The position numbers and the translations under genes were made by a program. 64,000 bases of DNA, taken from assembly GCF_910588715.1 (NCBI RefSeq), contig NZ_CAJURG010000001.1:216263-280262 (forward strand). The letters run 5' to 3'. Below the pieces are notes generated by a model. It searched no databases. It was not told where the DNA came from and was given only the letters and a program-made list of their open reading frames with translations. The stretch comes from an uncultured Clostridium sp. GTDB taxonomy: Bacteria; Bacillota; Clostridia; Clostridiales; Clostridiaceae. Below, piece by piece: positions 7,290 through 15,804 of this stretch. Each line of letters opens with the position of its first letter. Positions within the stretch are counted from its first letter, which is position 1.

Positions 7290-8501
7290 ATGAAAGAGAA
7301 AATATTTAACAAAATTTCTATTATTCTTTTATGTTTATTATGTTTAAATACAATTGTTCCAATTGCTGCAATTAAAGAAGAGGTAGAAGAAAATCCAAGC
7401 GAAGTTTATACTTCTTGTTTAGAAGAAGGAATGAGTGTAGATGCAAGATCAGCATTACTTATTGAGCCTATAAGTGGAGCGGTATTATATGAAAAAAATC
7501 CTGATGAAAAATTTGCACCAGCATCTGTTACAAAGATAATGACAATGCTTCTTGCAATGGAAGCTGTAGATAGTGGAAAAATAACTTTAAATGATAAAGT
7601 TATTTGTAGTGAAAATGCAAAAAAAATGGGTGGAAGCACTATGCTTCTTGATGTTGGAGAAGTAAGAACAGTAGAGGAAATATTAAAGGGCATAGCAATT
7701 GCTTCAGGAAATGATGCAGCTGTTGCTATGGCAGAATTTTTAGCAGGTTCTACAGATGAATTTGTAAAGATGATGAATGAACGTGCAAAAGAATTAGGTA
7801 TGACAAATACAACTTTTAAAAATTGTAATGGATTACCAGAAGAAGGACATGTAACAACTGCTAGAGATATTTCTATAATGTCATTAGAACTATTAAAGCA
7901 TCCAACAATATTAAAATATAGTGGTACATATATGGAAACTATATCTGAAGGAAGAAAAAGTCCTATAGAATTAGTAAACCATAATAAATTAGTGCGCTTT
8001 TTTGATGGATGTGATGGATTAAAAACAGGATTTACACAAGAAGCAAAATATTGTATAAGTGCAACAGCCGTTAGAAATAATGTTAGAATGCTTGCAGTAA
8101 TAATGGGTGCTCCAACATTTAAAGTTAGAAATCGTGATGCAAGCATGTTAATGAATTACGGATTTACTAAATATGAAGGTAAGAAATTATTTAATAAAGA
8201 TGATGATGTAGAAACTGTTTATTTAGGAAAGAGTAAAGATAGGTTCTTTGTAGCTAAAGCAAAAGATGATTTAATTATTGTTACTTTAAAAGGTAGTGAT
8301 GGAGAACCAATAAATAAGATAGTATTAGATGAAATGAAAGATAGTTATACAGCAGGTGAAACTGTAGGAAAATGTGAAGTTTATATTGGAGACCAAAAAG
8401 TTGGAGAAGTTGTTTTATATTGTGATAGAGATGTTGAAAAGGGTGGATTCTTAGATAACCTAAAAGACAATATGAAAAATTTATTTAAAAAGGGTGTCTA
8501 A
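7290..8501 (+). CDS. dacF: D-alanyl-D-alanine carboxypeptidase, DacF-like
   Basis: A secreted, probably C-terminally membrane-associated low-molecular-weight penicillin-binding protein that trims the terminal D-Ala of peptidoglycan stem peptides. It has a signal peptide (about residues 1-27) and the three catalytic motifs SVTK (Ser79, Lys82), SGN (139-141) and KTG (245-247), then a C-terminal beta-rich PBP5-like domain, 403 residues in all. GGAGG lies 7 nt before ATG 7290. The DacF assignment rests on position: it follows the drm/pupG-equivalent pair as dacF does in B. subtilis. The spoIIA operon expected next is absent. Symbol is by synteny; the enzyme family is certain. Confidence 0.9.
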   Translation: MKEKIFNKISIILLCLLCLNTIVPIAAIKEEVEENPSEVYTSCLEEGMSVDARSALLIEPISGAVLYEKNPDEKFAPASVTKIMTMLLAMEAVDSGKITLNDKVICSENAKKMGGSTMLLDVGEVRTVEEILKGIAIASGNDAAVAMAEFLAGSTDEFVKMMNERAKELGMTNTTFKNCNGLPEEGHVTTARDISIMSLELLKHPTILKYSGTYMETISEGRKSPIELVNHNKLVRFFDGCDGLKTGFTQEAKYCISATAVRNNVRMLAVIMGAPTFKVRNRDASMLMNYGFTKYEGKKLFNKDDDVETVYLGKSKDRFFVAKAKDDLIIVTLKGSDGEPINKIVLDEMKDSYTAGETVGKCEVYIGDQKVGEVVLYCDRDVEKGGFLDNLKDNMKNLFKKGV

Positions 8502-8517
8502 ATAAATGTAATATGTT

Positions 8518-8558
8518 AAAGAGATTAAAACATTTATATAATGTATTAATCTCTTTTT
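8518..8558 (+). terminator. Terminator of dacF-like gene
   Basis: Stem 8518-8528 with 8546-8556, plus a short inner ACAT/ATGT helix, followed by a T-run. Confidence 0.85.
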
Positions 8559-8583
8559 TCTTAAAATAATGTAAAAATTCTAT

Positions 8584-8609
8584 AAAACAAAAATAATGGA
8601 TTTTGTTTT
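8584..8609. repeat. Inverted repeat upstream of pspA-like gene
   Basis: AAAACAAAA (8584-8592) and TTTTGTTTT (8601-8609) form a perfect 9-bp inverted repeat with an 8-nt gap, about 65 bp upstream of the PspA-like start. It has no T-tail, so a regulator-binding site is as likely as a structure. Confidence 0.4.
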
Positions 8610-8671
8610 GAAATAAATAATGATAGAATATATTTATATAAATAATGGCAATAAATTTAGGAGGGATATAT

Positions 8672-9385
8672 ATGTCAATATTAAAAAGATTTACTGATAT
8701 AATGTCATCTAACATTAATGCATTATTAGATAAAGCTGAAAATCCGGTTAAAATGATAGATCAATTGATGAGAAATTTAAATGATGATTTAAATAAGGTT
8801 AAAGCAGAAACAGCATCAATTATGGCAGAAGAAACTAGAGCTAAAAGAGAGTTAGATGAATGTCAAAGTAATGTAAATAAAATGTTAGATTATGCTAAAA
8901 GAGCTGTAGATGCAGGAAATGATAATGATGCAAGACAGTTTTTGGCTAAAAAAGCAACATTAACAGAAAGGTTAACAATACTTAATACTAAGTATGAAGG
9001 GGCAAGAGCTAATTCTGAAAAAATGAAGCAAATGTATAATAAATTAAGTTTGCAAATAGAAGAGCTTAATGAAAGAAGAAGTACGATTAAGGCAAAAATG
9101 GCAACAGCAAAAATGCAAGAAAGAATTAACAAGATGGGTTCTTCAATTAATAATTCAACATCAAGTATAGATTCTTTTAATAGAATGGAAGAAAAGGCTA
9201 ATAGAATGTTAGATGAAGCTAATGCAATGGCAGAATTAAATTCAAAGACAAATGATAGTATAGAAGACTTAATGGGCAAATATGATAATAAAAATTCTTC
9301 AGTAGAAGATGAATTAGAAGCTTTGAAAAATTCAAGTAATAAGTCAATTGAAGATGAGTTAAATAAATTAAAAGAAAATAAATAA
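8672..9385 (+). CDS. pspA: PspA/IM30 family membrane-stress protein
   Basis: PspA/IM30/Vipp1 proteins coat damaged inner membrane and maintain proton-motive force. The 237-residue sequence is almost wholly helical coiled coil, begins with the amphipathic MSILKRFTDIMSSNINALLDKAENPVKMIDQ-type N-terminus (shown here only as its start, MSILKRFTDIMSSN) and has the family's conserved EDPEKMIDQ-like region near residue 30. AGGAGGG precedes ATG 8672. The next gene, 37 nt on, is an SPFH protein; in B. subtilis PspA (YdjF) is likewise encoded beside the SPFH protein YdjI, which recruits it to membranes. Confidence 0.9.
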   Translation: MSILKRFTDIMSSNINALLDKAENPVKMIDQLMRNLNDDLNKVKAETASIMAEETRAKRELDECQSNVNKMLDYAKRAVDAGNDNDARQFLAKKATLTERLTILNTKYEGARANSEKMKQMYNKLSLQIEELNERRSTIKAKMATAKMQERINKMGSSINNSTSSIDSFNRMEEKANRMLDEANAMAELNSKTNDSIEDLMGKYDNKNSSVEDELEALKNSSNKSIEDELNKLKENK

Positions 9386-9422
9386 TAAAAAGATTCTAAT
9401 ATAAATATTAGGAGGACTTTAA

Positions 9423-10472
9423 ATGGGTTTATTCGGGAGTCAATTTTTAGATGTCATTGAATGGAATGAAACACGAGATGACGTTATTTTTTGGAAGTGG
9501 AAAAATAATGAGATTAAAAAAAATAGTAGATTGATTATAAGACCAGGTCAAGATGCTATATTTATGCATAATGGAAGAGTTGAAGGAATATTTACTGAAG
9601 AAGGTAATTATGAAATAGAAACAGATATTATTCCTTTTTTATCAACATTAAAGGGATTTAAATTTGGATTTAAAACTGGTCTTAAAGCAGAAGTTTTATT
9701 TATAAATACTAAAGAATTTTTAGTTAAATGGGGAACTAAAAATCCAATTAATATTAAAGCACCAGGAATGCCAGGAGGAATGCCAATAAGAGCATTTGGT
9801 TCATTTAATGTTAAGATAAATGACTATATGGTTCTAATTGATAAAATTGCAGGAATTAAAAGTCAATTTACTGTAGATGATGTAAAGCAAAGAGCTTTAG
9901 CTGTAGTTGATCAGCTTTTAATGAAGTGGATTGTTAGAGAAGGAAAGGATATGTTTAATTTACAAGCAAATTCTTTCGAAATAGCAAATGGAATAAAAGT
10001 AGATTTAGACATGGAAATGATAAAAATAGGATTAACTGTAACAACTTTGAATATTGAAAACTTTAGTTACCCTGATTCTGTACAAAATATGATTAATAAA
10101 AATGCTGCATATGGAATGGTGGGGAATATTGGTCATTATCAAAATGTTTCTATGACTGAAGCTATGGAGAAAAATTCTAATAGTAGTATGGCAAATATGG
10201 CTCAAGCAGGAATGGGTATACAAATGGGAATTCATATGATGAATGAAATCAAGAAAAATATTGAACAAGGACAAGAATTAAATAATAAAAAAAATATTTG
10301 CAAAAATTGTGGAGAAATTTTAAGCGAAGGAGCAAAGTTTTGCAGTAGTTGTGGAACAAAGGTTTCTCAAGATGAAAATATGAAAAGTAAAAATAAGTTT
10401 TGCAGTGAATGTGGAGCAATAATTAAAAATGATTCGAAGTTTTGTAGTGAATGTGGTTCAAAGGTTAAATAA
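9423..10472 (+). CDS. SPFH domain protein with two C-terminal zinc ribbons (YdjI-like)
   Basis: A 349-residue cytoplasmic protein. The N-terminal 250 residues are an SPFH/virion-core-like domain of the YdjI type (starts MGLFGSQFLDVIEW; contains GFKFGFKTG and the segment around NLQANSFEIANG). The last 60 residues hold two CxxC...CxxC zinc ribbons (CKNCG...CSSCG and CSECG...CSECG). AGGAGG precedes the start. It is in an apparent operon with the pspA-like gene and most likely partners with it at the membrane. The linker is Met/Asn/Gln-rich. In B. subtilis the partner functions are spread over ydjGHI; here SPFH and zinc ribbons are in one chain. Confidence 0.85.
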   Translation: MGLFGSQFLDVIEWNETRDDVIFWKWKNNEIKKNSRLIIRPGQDAIFMHNGRVEGIFTEEGNYEIETDIIPFLSTLKGFKFGFKTGLKAEVLFINTKEFLVKWGTKNPINIKAPGMPGGMPIRAFGSFNVKINDYMVLIDKIAGIKSQFTVDDVKQRALAVVDQLLMKWIVREGKDMFNLQANSFEIANGIKVDLDMEMIKIGLTVTTLNIENFSYPDSVQNMINKNAAYGMVGNIGHYQNVSMTEAMEKNSNSSMANMAQAGMGIQMGIHMMNEIKKNIEQGQELNNKKNICKNCGEILSEGAKFCSSCGTKVSQDENMKSKNKFCSECGAIIKNDSKFCSECGSKVK

Positions 10473-10482
10473 GGAAGTATTT

Positions 10483-10513
10483 TAATAACTATTATAAGAA
10501 ATAATAGTTATTA
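10483..10513. other. Hairpin between SPFH gene and glycosylase gene
   Basis: Perfect 13-bp stem (10483-10495 with 10501-10513), 5-nt loop. There is no T-run after it, so it is a weak terminator or an RNA-stability element. Confidence 0.5.
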
Positions 10514-10546
10514 GAACATATATTTATTTAAGCTTAGGAGATACAA

Positions 10547-11158
10547 ATGATTATTAATAAAGAATTTTATGACAGAGGAGCTTTAGAGATTTCAAAGGAT
10601 TTACTTGGAAAAGTATTAGTTAGAGAAGTTGATGGAAAAGTTTTAAAAGGAAAAATTGTTGAAACTGAAGCATATGTCGGAGCCATAGATAAAGCTTGTC
10701 ATGCATATAATGGACGTAGAACTAAACGCACTGAAATATTATATGGGGAGTCAGGAGTTTCATATATTTATTTTATCTATGGATTGTATCATTGTTTTAA
10801 TGTTGTTACTAATAAAAAAGATATAGCTGAGGCTGTTTTAATTAGAGCTATTGAACCACTTAATGAATTTGATTATATTTCTAAAGTTAGATATAATAAA
10901 GGTTTTGATGAACTTACAAAAGTTCAAGTAAAAAATTTAACTAATGGACCTTCAAAGTTATGTTTAGCTTATTTATTAGATAGAACATTAAATGGAGTAA
11001 AGCTTTATGAAAAAGGTCAGGTATATATAACTGATGAATATAGTGAAGATTTTGAAGTTGTTGAGACTAAAAGAATAGGAATAGATTATGCTGAAGAGGC
11101 AAAAGATTTTTTATGGAGATTTTATATAAAAGATAATGTTTATGTTTCTAAAAAATAA
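10547..11158 (+). CDS. mpg: DNA-3-methyladenine glycosylase (MPG/AAG family)
   Basis: Removes alkylated and deaminated purines from DNA in base excision repair. At 203 residues it is the usual length of bacterial AAG-type enzymes and shows their conserved pattern: LGKVLVRE, the catalytic-region VETEAYVGAIDKACHAYNG, GVSYIYFIYGLYHCFNVV and TNGPSKL. AGGAG lies 6 nt before ATG 10547. It appears monocistronic, or is weakly coupled to mgsA 35 nt downstream. Confidence 0.95.
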   Translation: MIINKEFYDRGALEISKDLLGKVLVREVDGKVLKGKIVETEAYVGAIDKACHAYNGRRTKRTEILYGESGVSYIYFIYGLYHCFNVVTNKKDIAEAVLIRAIEPLNEFDYISKVRYNKGFDELTKVQVKNLTNGPSKLCLAYLLDRTLNGVKLYEKGQVYITDEYSEDFEVVETKRIGIDYAEEAKDFLWRFYIKDNVYVSKK

Positions 11159-11193
11159 TTTTTTAATTTTAATATTATAGGGAGAGAATACGG

Positions 11194-11559
11194 ATGAGAG
11201 TAGCATTAATTGCACATGATAAGAAAAAGAATGACATGGTTAATTTTACAAAGCTAAATGAGGAGAGATTATCGAAACTTGAACTTTTTGCAACTGGAAC
11301 TACTGGACTTAAAATAATGGAAAATACTAATTTGGAAATTCATAGATTAAAAAGTGGTCCCCTTGGTGGAGATCAACAAATAGGTGCATTAGTTTCTGAG
11401 CAAAAATTAGATTTAGTTATATTTTTAAGAGATCCACTAACATCACAACCACATGAACCTGATATTAATGCATTATTAAGATTGTGTGATGTATATGCAA
11501 TACCACTTGCAACAAATGTTTCTACAGCTCAATTAGTTTTAGATTCACTACACAAATAA
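11194..11559 (+). CDS. mgsA: Methylglyoxal synthase
   Basis: Converts dihydroxyacetone phosphate to methylglyoxal and phosphate, a glycolytic bypass under phosphate limitation. The 121-residue protein has the full family pattern: VALIAHDKKKNDM at the N-terminus, the phosphate-binding LFATGTTG, GPLGGDQQIGA (contains the catalytic-region Asp) and FLRDPLTSQPHEPD. GGGAG precedes ATG 11194. A strong terminator follows. Confidence 0.97.
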   Translation: MRVALIAHDKKKNDMVNFTKLNEERLSKLELFATGTTGLKIMENTNLEIHRLKSGPLGGDQQIGALVSEQKLDLVIFLRDPLTSQPHEPDINALLRLCDVYAIPLATNVSTAQLVLDSLHK

Positions 11560-11567
11560 ATATTATT

Positions 11568-11600
11568 AAAAAGGAGTTGCTTATTTAGCAACTCCTTTTT
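11568..11600 (+). terminator. Terminator of mgsA
   Basis: Perfect 13-bp stem (11568-11580 with 11588-11600), 7-nt loop, T-tail. Confidence 0.92.
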
Positions 11601-11758
11601 ATTGTATAACGTTCACAATTTAGTGATACATTTACAATATTATTATATGTATAAAATTAAAATAATATTCAAAAATGATTATAAAATAAACTTTGCATAA
11701 ATATTATTTATAAATCATAGAATTTTTTGAGAACAATAATAAGGGAAAGTAATAAATT

Positions 11759-12706
11759 ATGGTTAAAGTAGATATTTTTTCTGGATTTCTTGGAGCTGGA
11801 AAAACACAATTAATTAAAAAACTTATAGAAGAAGATTATTATAAAGAAAAAATTGCTATTATTGAAAATGAATTTGGGGAAGTAAGTATTGATGGTGCAG
11901 TTTTGAAAAAAACAAATACTCTAGTTAAGGAAATAAATGCTGGGTGTATTTGCTGTCAAGTTACGGGAGATTTTAAAGATTCAATAATAGATGTAGTAGA
12001 AAATTGTAATGTTGATAGACTTTTAGTTGAGCCAACAGGAGTTGCAAAGTTAAGTGATATAAAAAAAGTATTTAATGAAAAGGAATTAAAGGATATAGCA
12101 AAAGTTGAAAGGTCCATAACTGTAGTAGATTCAGAAAAGTTTGATTTGTACTTAGCTAATTTTAAGGTTTTTTTTGTTAATCAAATAAAAAATGCAGATA
12201 TTGTTGTTTTAAGTAGAACCCAAAATATTAAAAATGAGGAATTAAAAAGATTAAATAATGAAATCAGTAAATTAAATTCTAAAGCAATAATAGTTGGAAG
12301 AGAGTGGAGTGCTTCAAATCCAAATGAATTAATTCCAAGAGTATTTTTACCTAGAAATATGGAACCTTCAAAAGGAAAAATTAGTTTTAAAAAGGGCAGT
12401 TTAAATAATGGAAATATAAAAATGGAAAAGGATGAAGCAAATTTATTTGAAAGCTTTGCTTTGAAAATAGATAGGAATGTATCTAAAGAAGAGCTTTTAA
12501 GTAAGTTTAATTTTATAAAAAATAGTTTTGAATTTGGGGAAATAATTAGAGCTAAAGGCATTGTTAATACTAAAAATGGTAAGGAACAATTTGACTATAC
12601 TTTATCTGAAATAAGTATGCAAAAAATAATATATAAGGGAGATACAATTATTTCTTTTATTGGAACTAACTTAAATAGGGAAAAAATTAAGAAATTTTTT
12701 AGTTAA
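11759..12706 (+). CDS. COG0523 (CobW/YciC-like) G3E GTPase, probable metallochaperone
   Basis: G3E GTPases load metals, often zinc under limitation, onto target proteins. Seen: Walker A GFLGAGKT (residues 9-16), ENEFGEVSIDG (36-46), the family-defining CxCC at 63-66 (GCICC) and EPTG. A C-terminal CobW_C-like domain follows; 315 residues is typical. The upstream 160 bp contain an imperfect dyad but no clear Zur box. The start ATG 11759 has only a distant GGGAAAG. It leads a four-gene operon with a second, degenerate COG0523 protein, a YraQ-type permease and a TIGR03943 protein, the grouping known from Zur-regulated zinc loci; zinc is an inference. Confidence 0.88.
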   Translation: MVKVDIFSGFLGAGKTQLIKKLIEEDYYKEKIAIIENEFGEVSIDGAVLKKTNTLVKEINAGCICCQVTGDFKDSIIDVVENCNVDRLLVEPTGVAKLSDIKKVFNEKELKDIAKVERSITVVDSEKFDLYLANFKVFFVNQIKNADIVVLSRTQNIKNEELKRLNNEISKLNSKAIIVGREWSASNPNELIPRVFLPRNMEPSKGKISFKKGSLNNGNIKMEKDEANLFESFALKIDRNVSKEELLSKFNFIKNSFEFGEIIRAKGIVNTKNGKEQFDYTLSEISMQKIIYKGDTIISFIGTNLNREKIKKFFS

Positions 12707-12718
12707 GAAGGTGTATAT

Positions 12719-13354
12719 ATGAAGGTTGGCGTTGAAGTAATTACTGGATTTTTAGGGGCTGGTAAGTCAGCCTTTATTAATTCATTAATAAATAAAACTA
12801 TTGCAATTAAAGAAAGAATAGTTGTTATTACATGTGAAAATGGAAATACTCAAATAAATGAATTTATTGAAAATGGACAAAGTTTAAAACATATTAATTT
12901 TATTGGAGAAAGCTTAAAGTTAAATGATTGTATATATAGTGTAGTGAAAAAATATAAACCCCATAGAATAATTATAGAATATAATGGCACAGATACATTA
13001 GAACATTTATATAAGTGTGTGTTTGATAATAAAACAGGGAAGTTAATAAAACTTTCTACAATTTATTTTATTTGTGATGGAAGAAATATTGAGTTTTATA
13101 TTAAAAATATGGGAGAAATATTATTACCTTTTATACAAAATAGTGATGTAATTGTAATTAATAATTTTAATATAGAAAAAAGATTAGAATTAGAAAAGGG
13201 TATTAAATTATTAGAAGGTTTAAATCATAAAGCTCAAATATTAATAGCTGAAAATAATGATGGTTTTAATTTAGCATTAGAAAATAGTAACTTATTAGAA
13301 GATAAGTTAGTAAGAGATATGAGAGTAAAGTTAATAGATTATATTAGAAAGTAA
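12719..13354 (+). CDS. Short COG0523-like GTPase lacking the CxCC motif
   Basis: A 211-residue paralogue of the preceding protein. The P-loop GFLGAGKS (residues 9-16) is intact, but ENEFG has become CENGN, the CxCC motif is missing and no CobW_C domain is present. AAGGTG precedes ATG 12719, 12 nt after the first GTPase. It may form a heteromeric pair with the full-length protein, or act only as a nucleotide switch on the downstream permease. No specific function is known to me. Confidence 0.8.
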   Translation: MKVGVEVITGFLGAGKSAFINSLINKTIAIKERIVVITCENGNTQINEFIENGQSLKHINFIGESLKLNDCIYSVVKKYKPHRIIIEYNGTDTLEHLYKCVFDNKTGKLIKLSTIYFICDGRNIEFYIKNMGEILLPFIQNSDVIVINNFNIEKRLELEKGIKLLEGLNHKAQILIAENNDGFNLALENSNLLEDKLVRDMRVKLIDYIRK

Positions 13355-13370
13355 GATAGCAGGTGAGAAA

Positions 13371-14279
13371 GTGAGTATAGTTAAATTGGAATCATGGATG
13401 TGGAGTTACTTAGGAATTATAGTTGAAGCTTTACCGTTTCTATTAATAGGAGCTGTATTATCAGCATTAATTCAAATTTATGTATCAGACGATTTAATAA
13501 AGAGAGTTATTCCTAAAAATAGCATAATAGGATATTTTATAGCTGCTATATCAGGTGTACTTTTTCCAGTATGTGAATGTGCAATAGTTCCAATTACAAG
13601 AAGTTTAATAAAAAAGGGGTTACCAGTTGGAGTTGGAATAACTTTTATGCTAGCAGTTCCTATAGTTAATCCAATTGTAATTATGTCTACATATTATGCG
13701 TTTCCAAGTGATATAAGTATTGTTATATATAGAACAATAGGTGGGATAATAGGTGCTTTAATGGTTGGTATGATTATTGGTTTTATTTATGACAAAAAGA
13801 AAAGTTCAGATATTTTAAAAGAAGAAGCAGCAGCCTTGTATTGTGATTGTTGTACTTTTAGTAATAATTATTATATTTCGTTAAGAGGAAAAATTAAAAA
13901 TTTAGTATTAAATGCTTCTAATGAATTTTTAAATATTAGTATTTATTTTATTTTTGGAGCATTTCTTTCAAGTATTTTTGTTGTATTCCTTCAAGATACA
14001 TTGATTAATGATATTACATCAGGAAGAGTACTAGGAATTGCAATAATGATGTTATTGGGGTTTTTATTATCATTATGTTCAGAAGCAGATGCTTTTGTTG
14101 CAAAAGGATTTATTGATAATTTTGGATTATCAGGAGTTATAGCATTTTTAATACTAGGACCAATGATGGATTTGAAAAATTTAATATTATCCTTTGGATT
14201 TTTTAAAAAGAGCTTTGTATTAAAATTAATTTTAATAATTTGCATAGTTGTATTTGGAATATGTTTAGTAGTGGTTTAA
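13371..14279 (+). CDS. YraQ/UPF0718 family permease
   Basis: A 302-residue polytopic membrane protein of the COG0701 family with about eight hydrophobic segments. Conserved VCECA (Cys68, Cys70) sits in a membrane segment next to GVLFP, and LAVPIVNPIV follows; the loop between halves carries a CDCC cluster (Cys158, 160, 161), candidate metal ligands. The second half has LCSEADAFVAKGF. GTG 13371 follows GGTGAG. Proteins of this family are grouped with COG0523 GTPases and TIGR03943 proteins in metal loci, so metal export or import is inferred, direction unknown. Confidence 0.85.
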   Translation: MSIVKLESWMWSYLGIIVEALPFLLIGAVLSALIQIYVSDDLIKRVIPKNSIIGYFIAAISGVLFPVCECAIVPITRSLIKKGLPVGVGITFMLAVPIVNPIVIMSTYYAFPSDISIVIYRTIGGIIGALMVGMIIGFIYDKKKSSDILKEEAAALYCDCCTFSNNYYISLRGKIKNLVLNASNEFLNISIYFIFGAFLSSIFVVFLQDTLINDITSGRVLGIAIMMLLGFLLSLCSEADAFVAKGFIDNFGLSGVIAFLILGPMMDLKNLILSFGFFKKSFVLKLILIICIVVFGICLVVV

Positions 14280-14292
14280 GTAAGAGGTGTAT

Positions 14293-14961
14293 ATGAAGAG
14301 ATTTAATGTTGATGAGTTAATATGGTTTATTATATTAATATTACTAGACTTATCTGTATTTTTATTAATAAAAAATGGAATTATAACTAACTTTGTAAGT
14401 AGTAATATGATTATTTATTTTTATTTTAGTATAGTGATATTAAGTATTTTTGTACTTTTTCAATTTAGTAGAATTTTTACAATAAAAAGAAGAATAGAAA
14501 CTACGAATAAATTTATTCCATTAACATTTACATTATGTATTGGAGTAGTGTTATTGTATGTTTTTCCGTTATTAAAGGGTAGTGAAAATATAGATGATAA
14601 TTTATTAATTAAAAACCATCCTGACGCAATAGTTATAGATGAAAGTAATTATAATATATTAAGTGAAGTTATGAAATATAAAAATGAATATAATGGACAG
14701 AGTATATTGTTTTTAGGATATATTGATAAAAAGAAAGAAAATTCTGATTTTGTAATTATATCTAGAGAAATGGTGAGGTGCTGTCAAGCAGATAAAGAAA
14801 AGATACAAATAAAGGCAAAAGGAATAAATGAAGTTTTAGAAGAAGGACAATGGATTAATATTTATGGTAAAATATGTTTTGATAATGGTTTTTATATTTT
14901 AGTAGAGGAATATAAATTACAAAATGAACCTAGTGATAGATATTTTCATGAACACCTTTAA
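14293..14961 (+). CDS. TIGR03943/DUF1980 family putative permease subunit
   Basis: A 222-residue protein with three or four N-terminal membrane segments (to about residue 100) and a C-terminal extracytoplasmic-type domain containing the conserved MVRCCQAD and GQWINIYGKI. This is the TIGR03943 pattern (B. subtilis YcgQ), the usual partner of the YraQ/YcgR permease. ATG 14293 is preferred to GTG 14287, which lies in the AGGTG ribosome binding site. Last gene of the metal operon; I see no good terminator before scpA. Confidence 0.85.
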   Translation: MKRFNVDELIWFIILILLDLSVFLLIKNGIITNFVSSNMIIYFYFSIVILSIFVLFQFSRIFTIKRRIETTNKFIPLTFTLCIGVVLLYVFPLLKGSENIDDNLLIKNHPDAIVIDESNYNILSEVMKYKNEYNGQSILFLGYIDKKKENSDFVIISREMVRCCQADKEKIQIKAKGINEVLEEGQWINIYGKICFDNGFYILVEEYKLQNEPSDRYFHEHL

Positions 14962-15051
14962 GCCTTGTTCTTTTAAAGGAAAGTTGTTATTATATAAGTT
15001 ATAAAAGAGTTAAAATAAGCATGATAAAAACAAAAAAGGCGGGATGAGTTA

Positions 15052-15804
15052 ATGGAATTGCCAAAGATAAAAGTGGCAGATTTTGAAGGACCTTTTGATT
15101 TATTATTGCATCTTATAAAGAAAAATAAGATGGATATATATAATATAGAAATATATAAAGTTACAAATCAATATTTAGAGTATCTTAATACAAGAAAGGT
15201 TATGGATCTTGAAATAACATCAGAATTTATAGTTGTTGCAGCTACATTAATAGAAATAAAGTCAAAAAATCTTCTTCCTAAAATAAAGATAGAAGCTGAA
15301 GAAAATGAAGAGGATATTGAAAAAAGATTAATGGAAAGATTAATTGAGTATAAAAAGATAAAAGCAGTATCTGAATTTTTTAAAGAGCGATATATAAACC
15401 AAGGTGAGGTTTATAGTAAGAAACCAGAAACAATTGAAGAAGTTAAAAGTGAAGTAATTAATAATAGTGACATATTTAAAAATATAACACTATTAGATTT
15501 ATATAATATTTATAATAAGATATTAGAAAATTTTAGAGAAAAGCAAAATAATTTTAATATTGTACAAAAGAAAATATATGTAGATAAATATAAAGTTGAA
15601 GATAAAATGAATGAAATTTTAAATAAAGTCACTTCAAATAATATAATAAAATTTGAGAATTTAATGAAGGAAAGTTCTTGTAAGCTTGAAACTGTAGTTA
15701 TATTTTTAGCTTTACTTGAACTTATAAAGATTAGAACTATTAATGTTTATCAGGATGAAAGTTTTGGGAATATACTTATTAAGAGGAGGAGAGATAGTGA
15801 GTAA
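15052..15804 (+). CDS. scpA: Segregation and condensation protein A (kleisin)
   Basis: ScpA is the kleisin that bridges SMC heads in the SMC-ScpAB chromosome condensation complex. The 250-residue protein starts with FEGPFDLLLHLIKKNKMDIYN-type sequence (key part FEGPFDLLLHLI), has AATLIEIKSKNLLPK near residue 65, and a C-terminal winged-helix VVIFLALLELIKI. A GGCGGGATGAG-type binding site precedes ATG 15052. The scpB start lies 8 nt inside the scpA end, so translation is coupled. Confidence 0.96.
   Translation: MELPKIKVADFEGPFDLLLHLIKKNKMDIYNIEIYKVTNQYLEYLNTRKVMDLEITSEFIVVAATLIEIKSKNLLPKIKIEAEENEEDIEKRLMERLIEYKKIKAVSEFFKERYINQGEVYSKKPETIEEVKSEVINNSDIFKNITLLDLYNIYNKILENFREKQNNFNIVQKKIYVDKYKVEDKMNEILNKVTSNNIIKFENLMKESSCKLETVVIFLALLELIKIRTINVYQDESFGNILIKRRRDSE

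Noticed and set aside
7406..8146. 246-residue open frame antisense to the dacF-like gene
   Set aside because: Lies wholly inside a well-recognised penicillin-binding protein gene, has no ribosome binding site and has low-complexity Ser/Ile/Phe composition typical of antisense shadows in AT-rich DNA.
12181..12561. 126-residue frame antisense to the first COG0523 gene
   Set aside because: Shadow of a recognised gene, no binding site.
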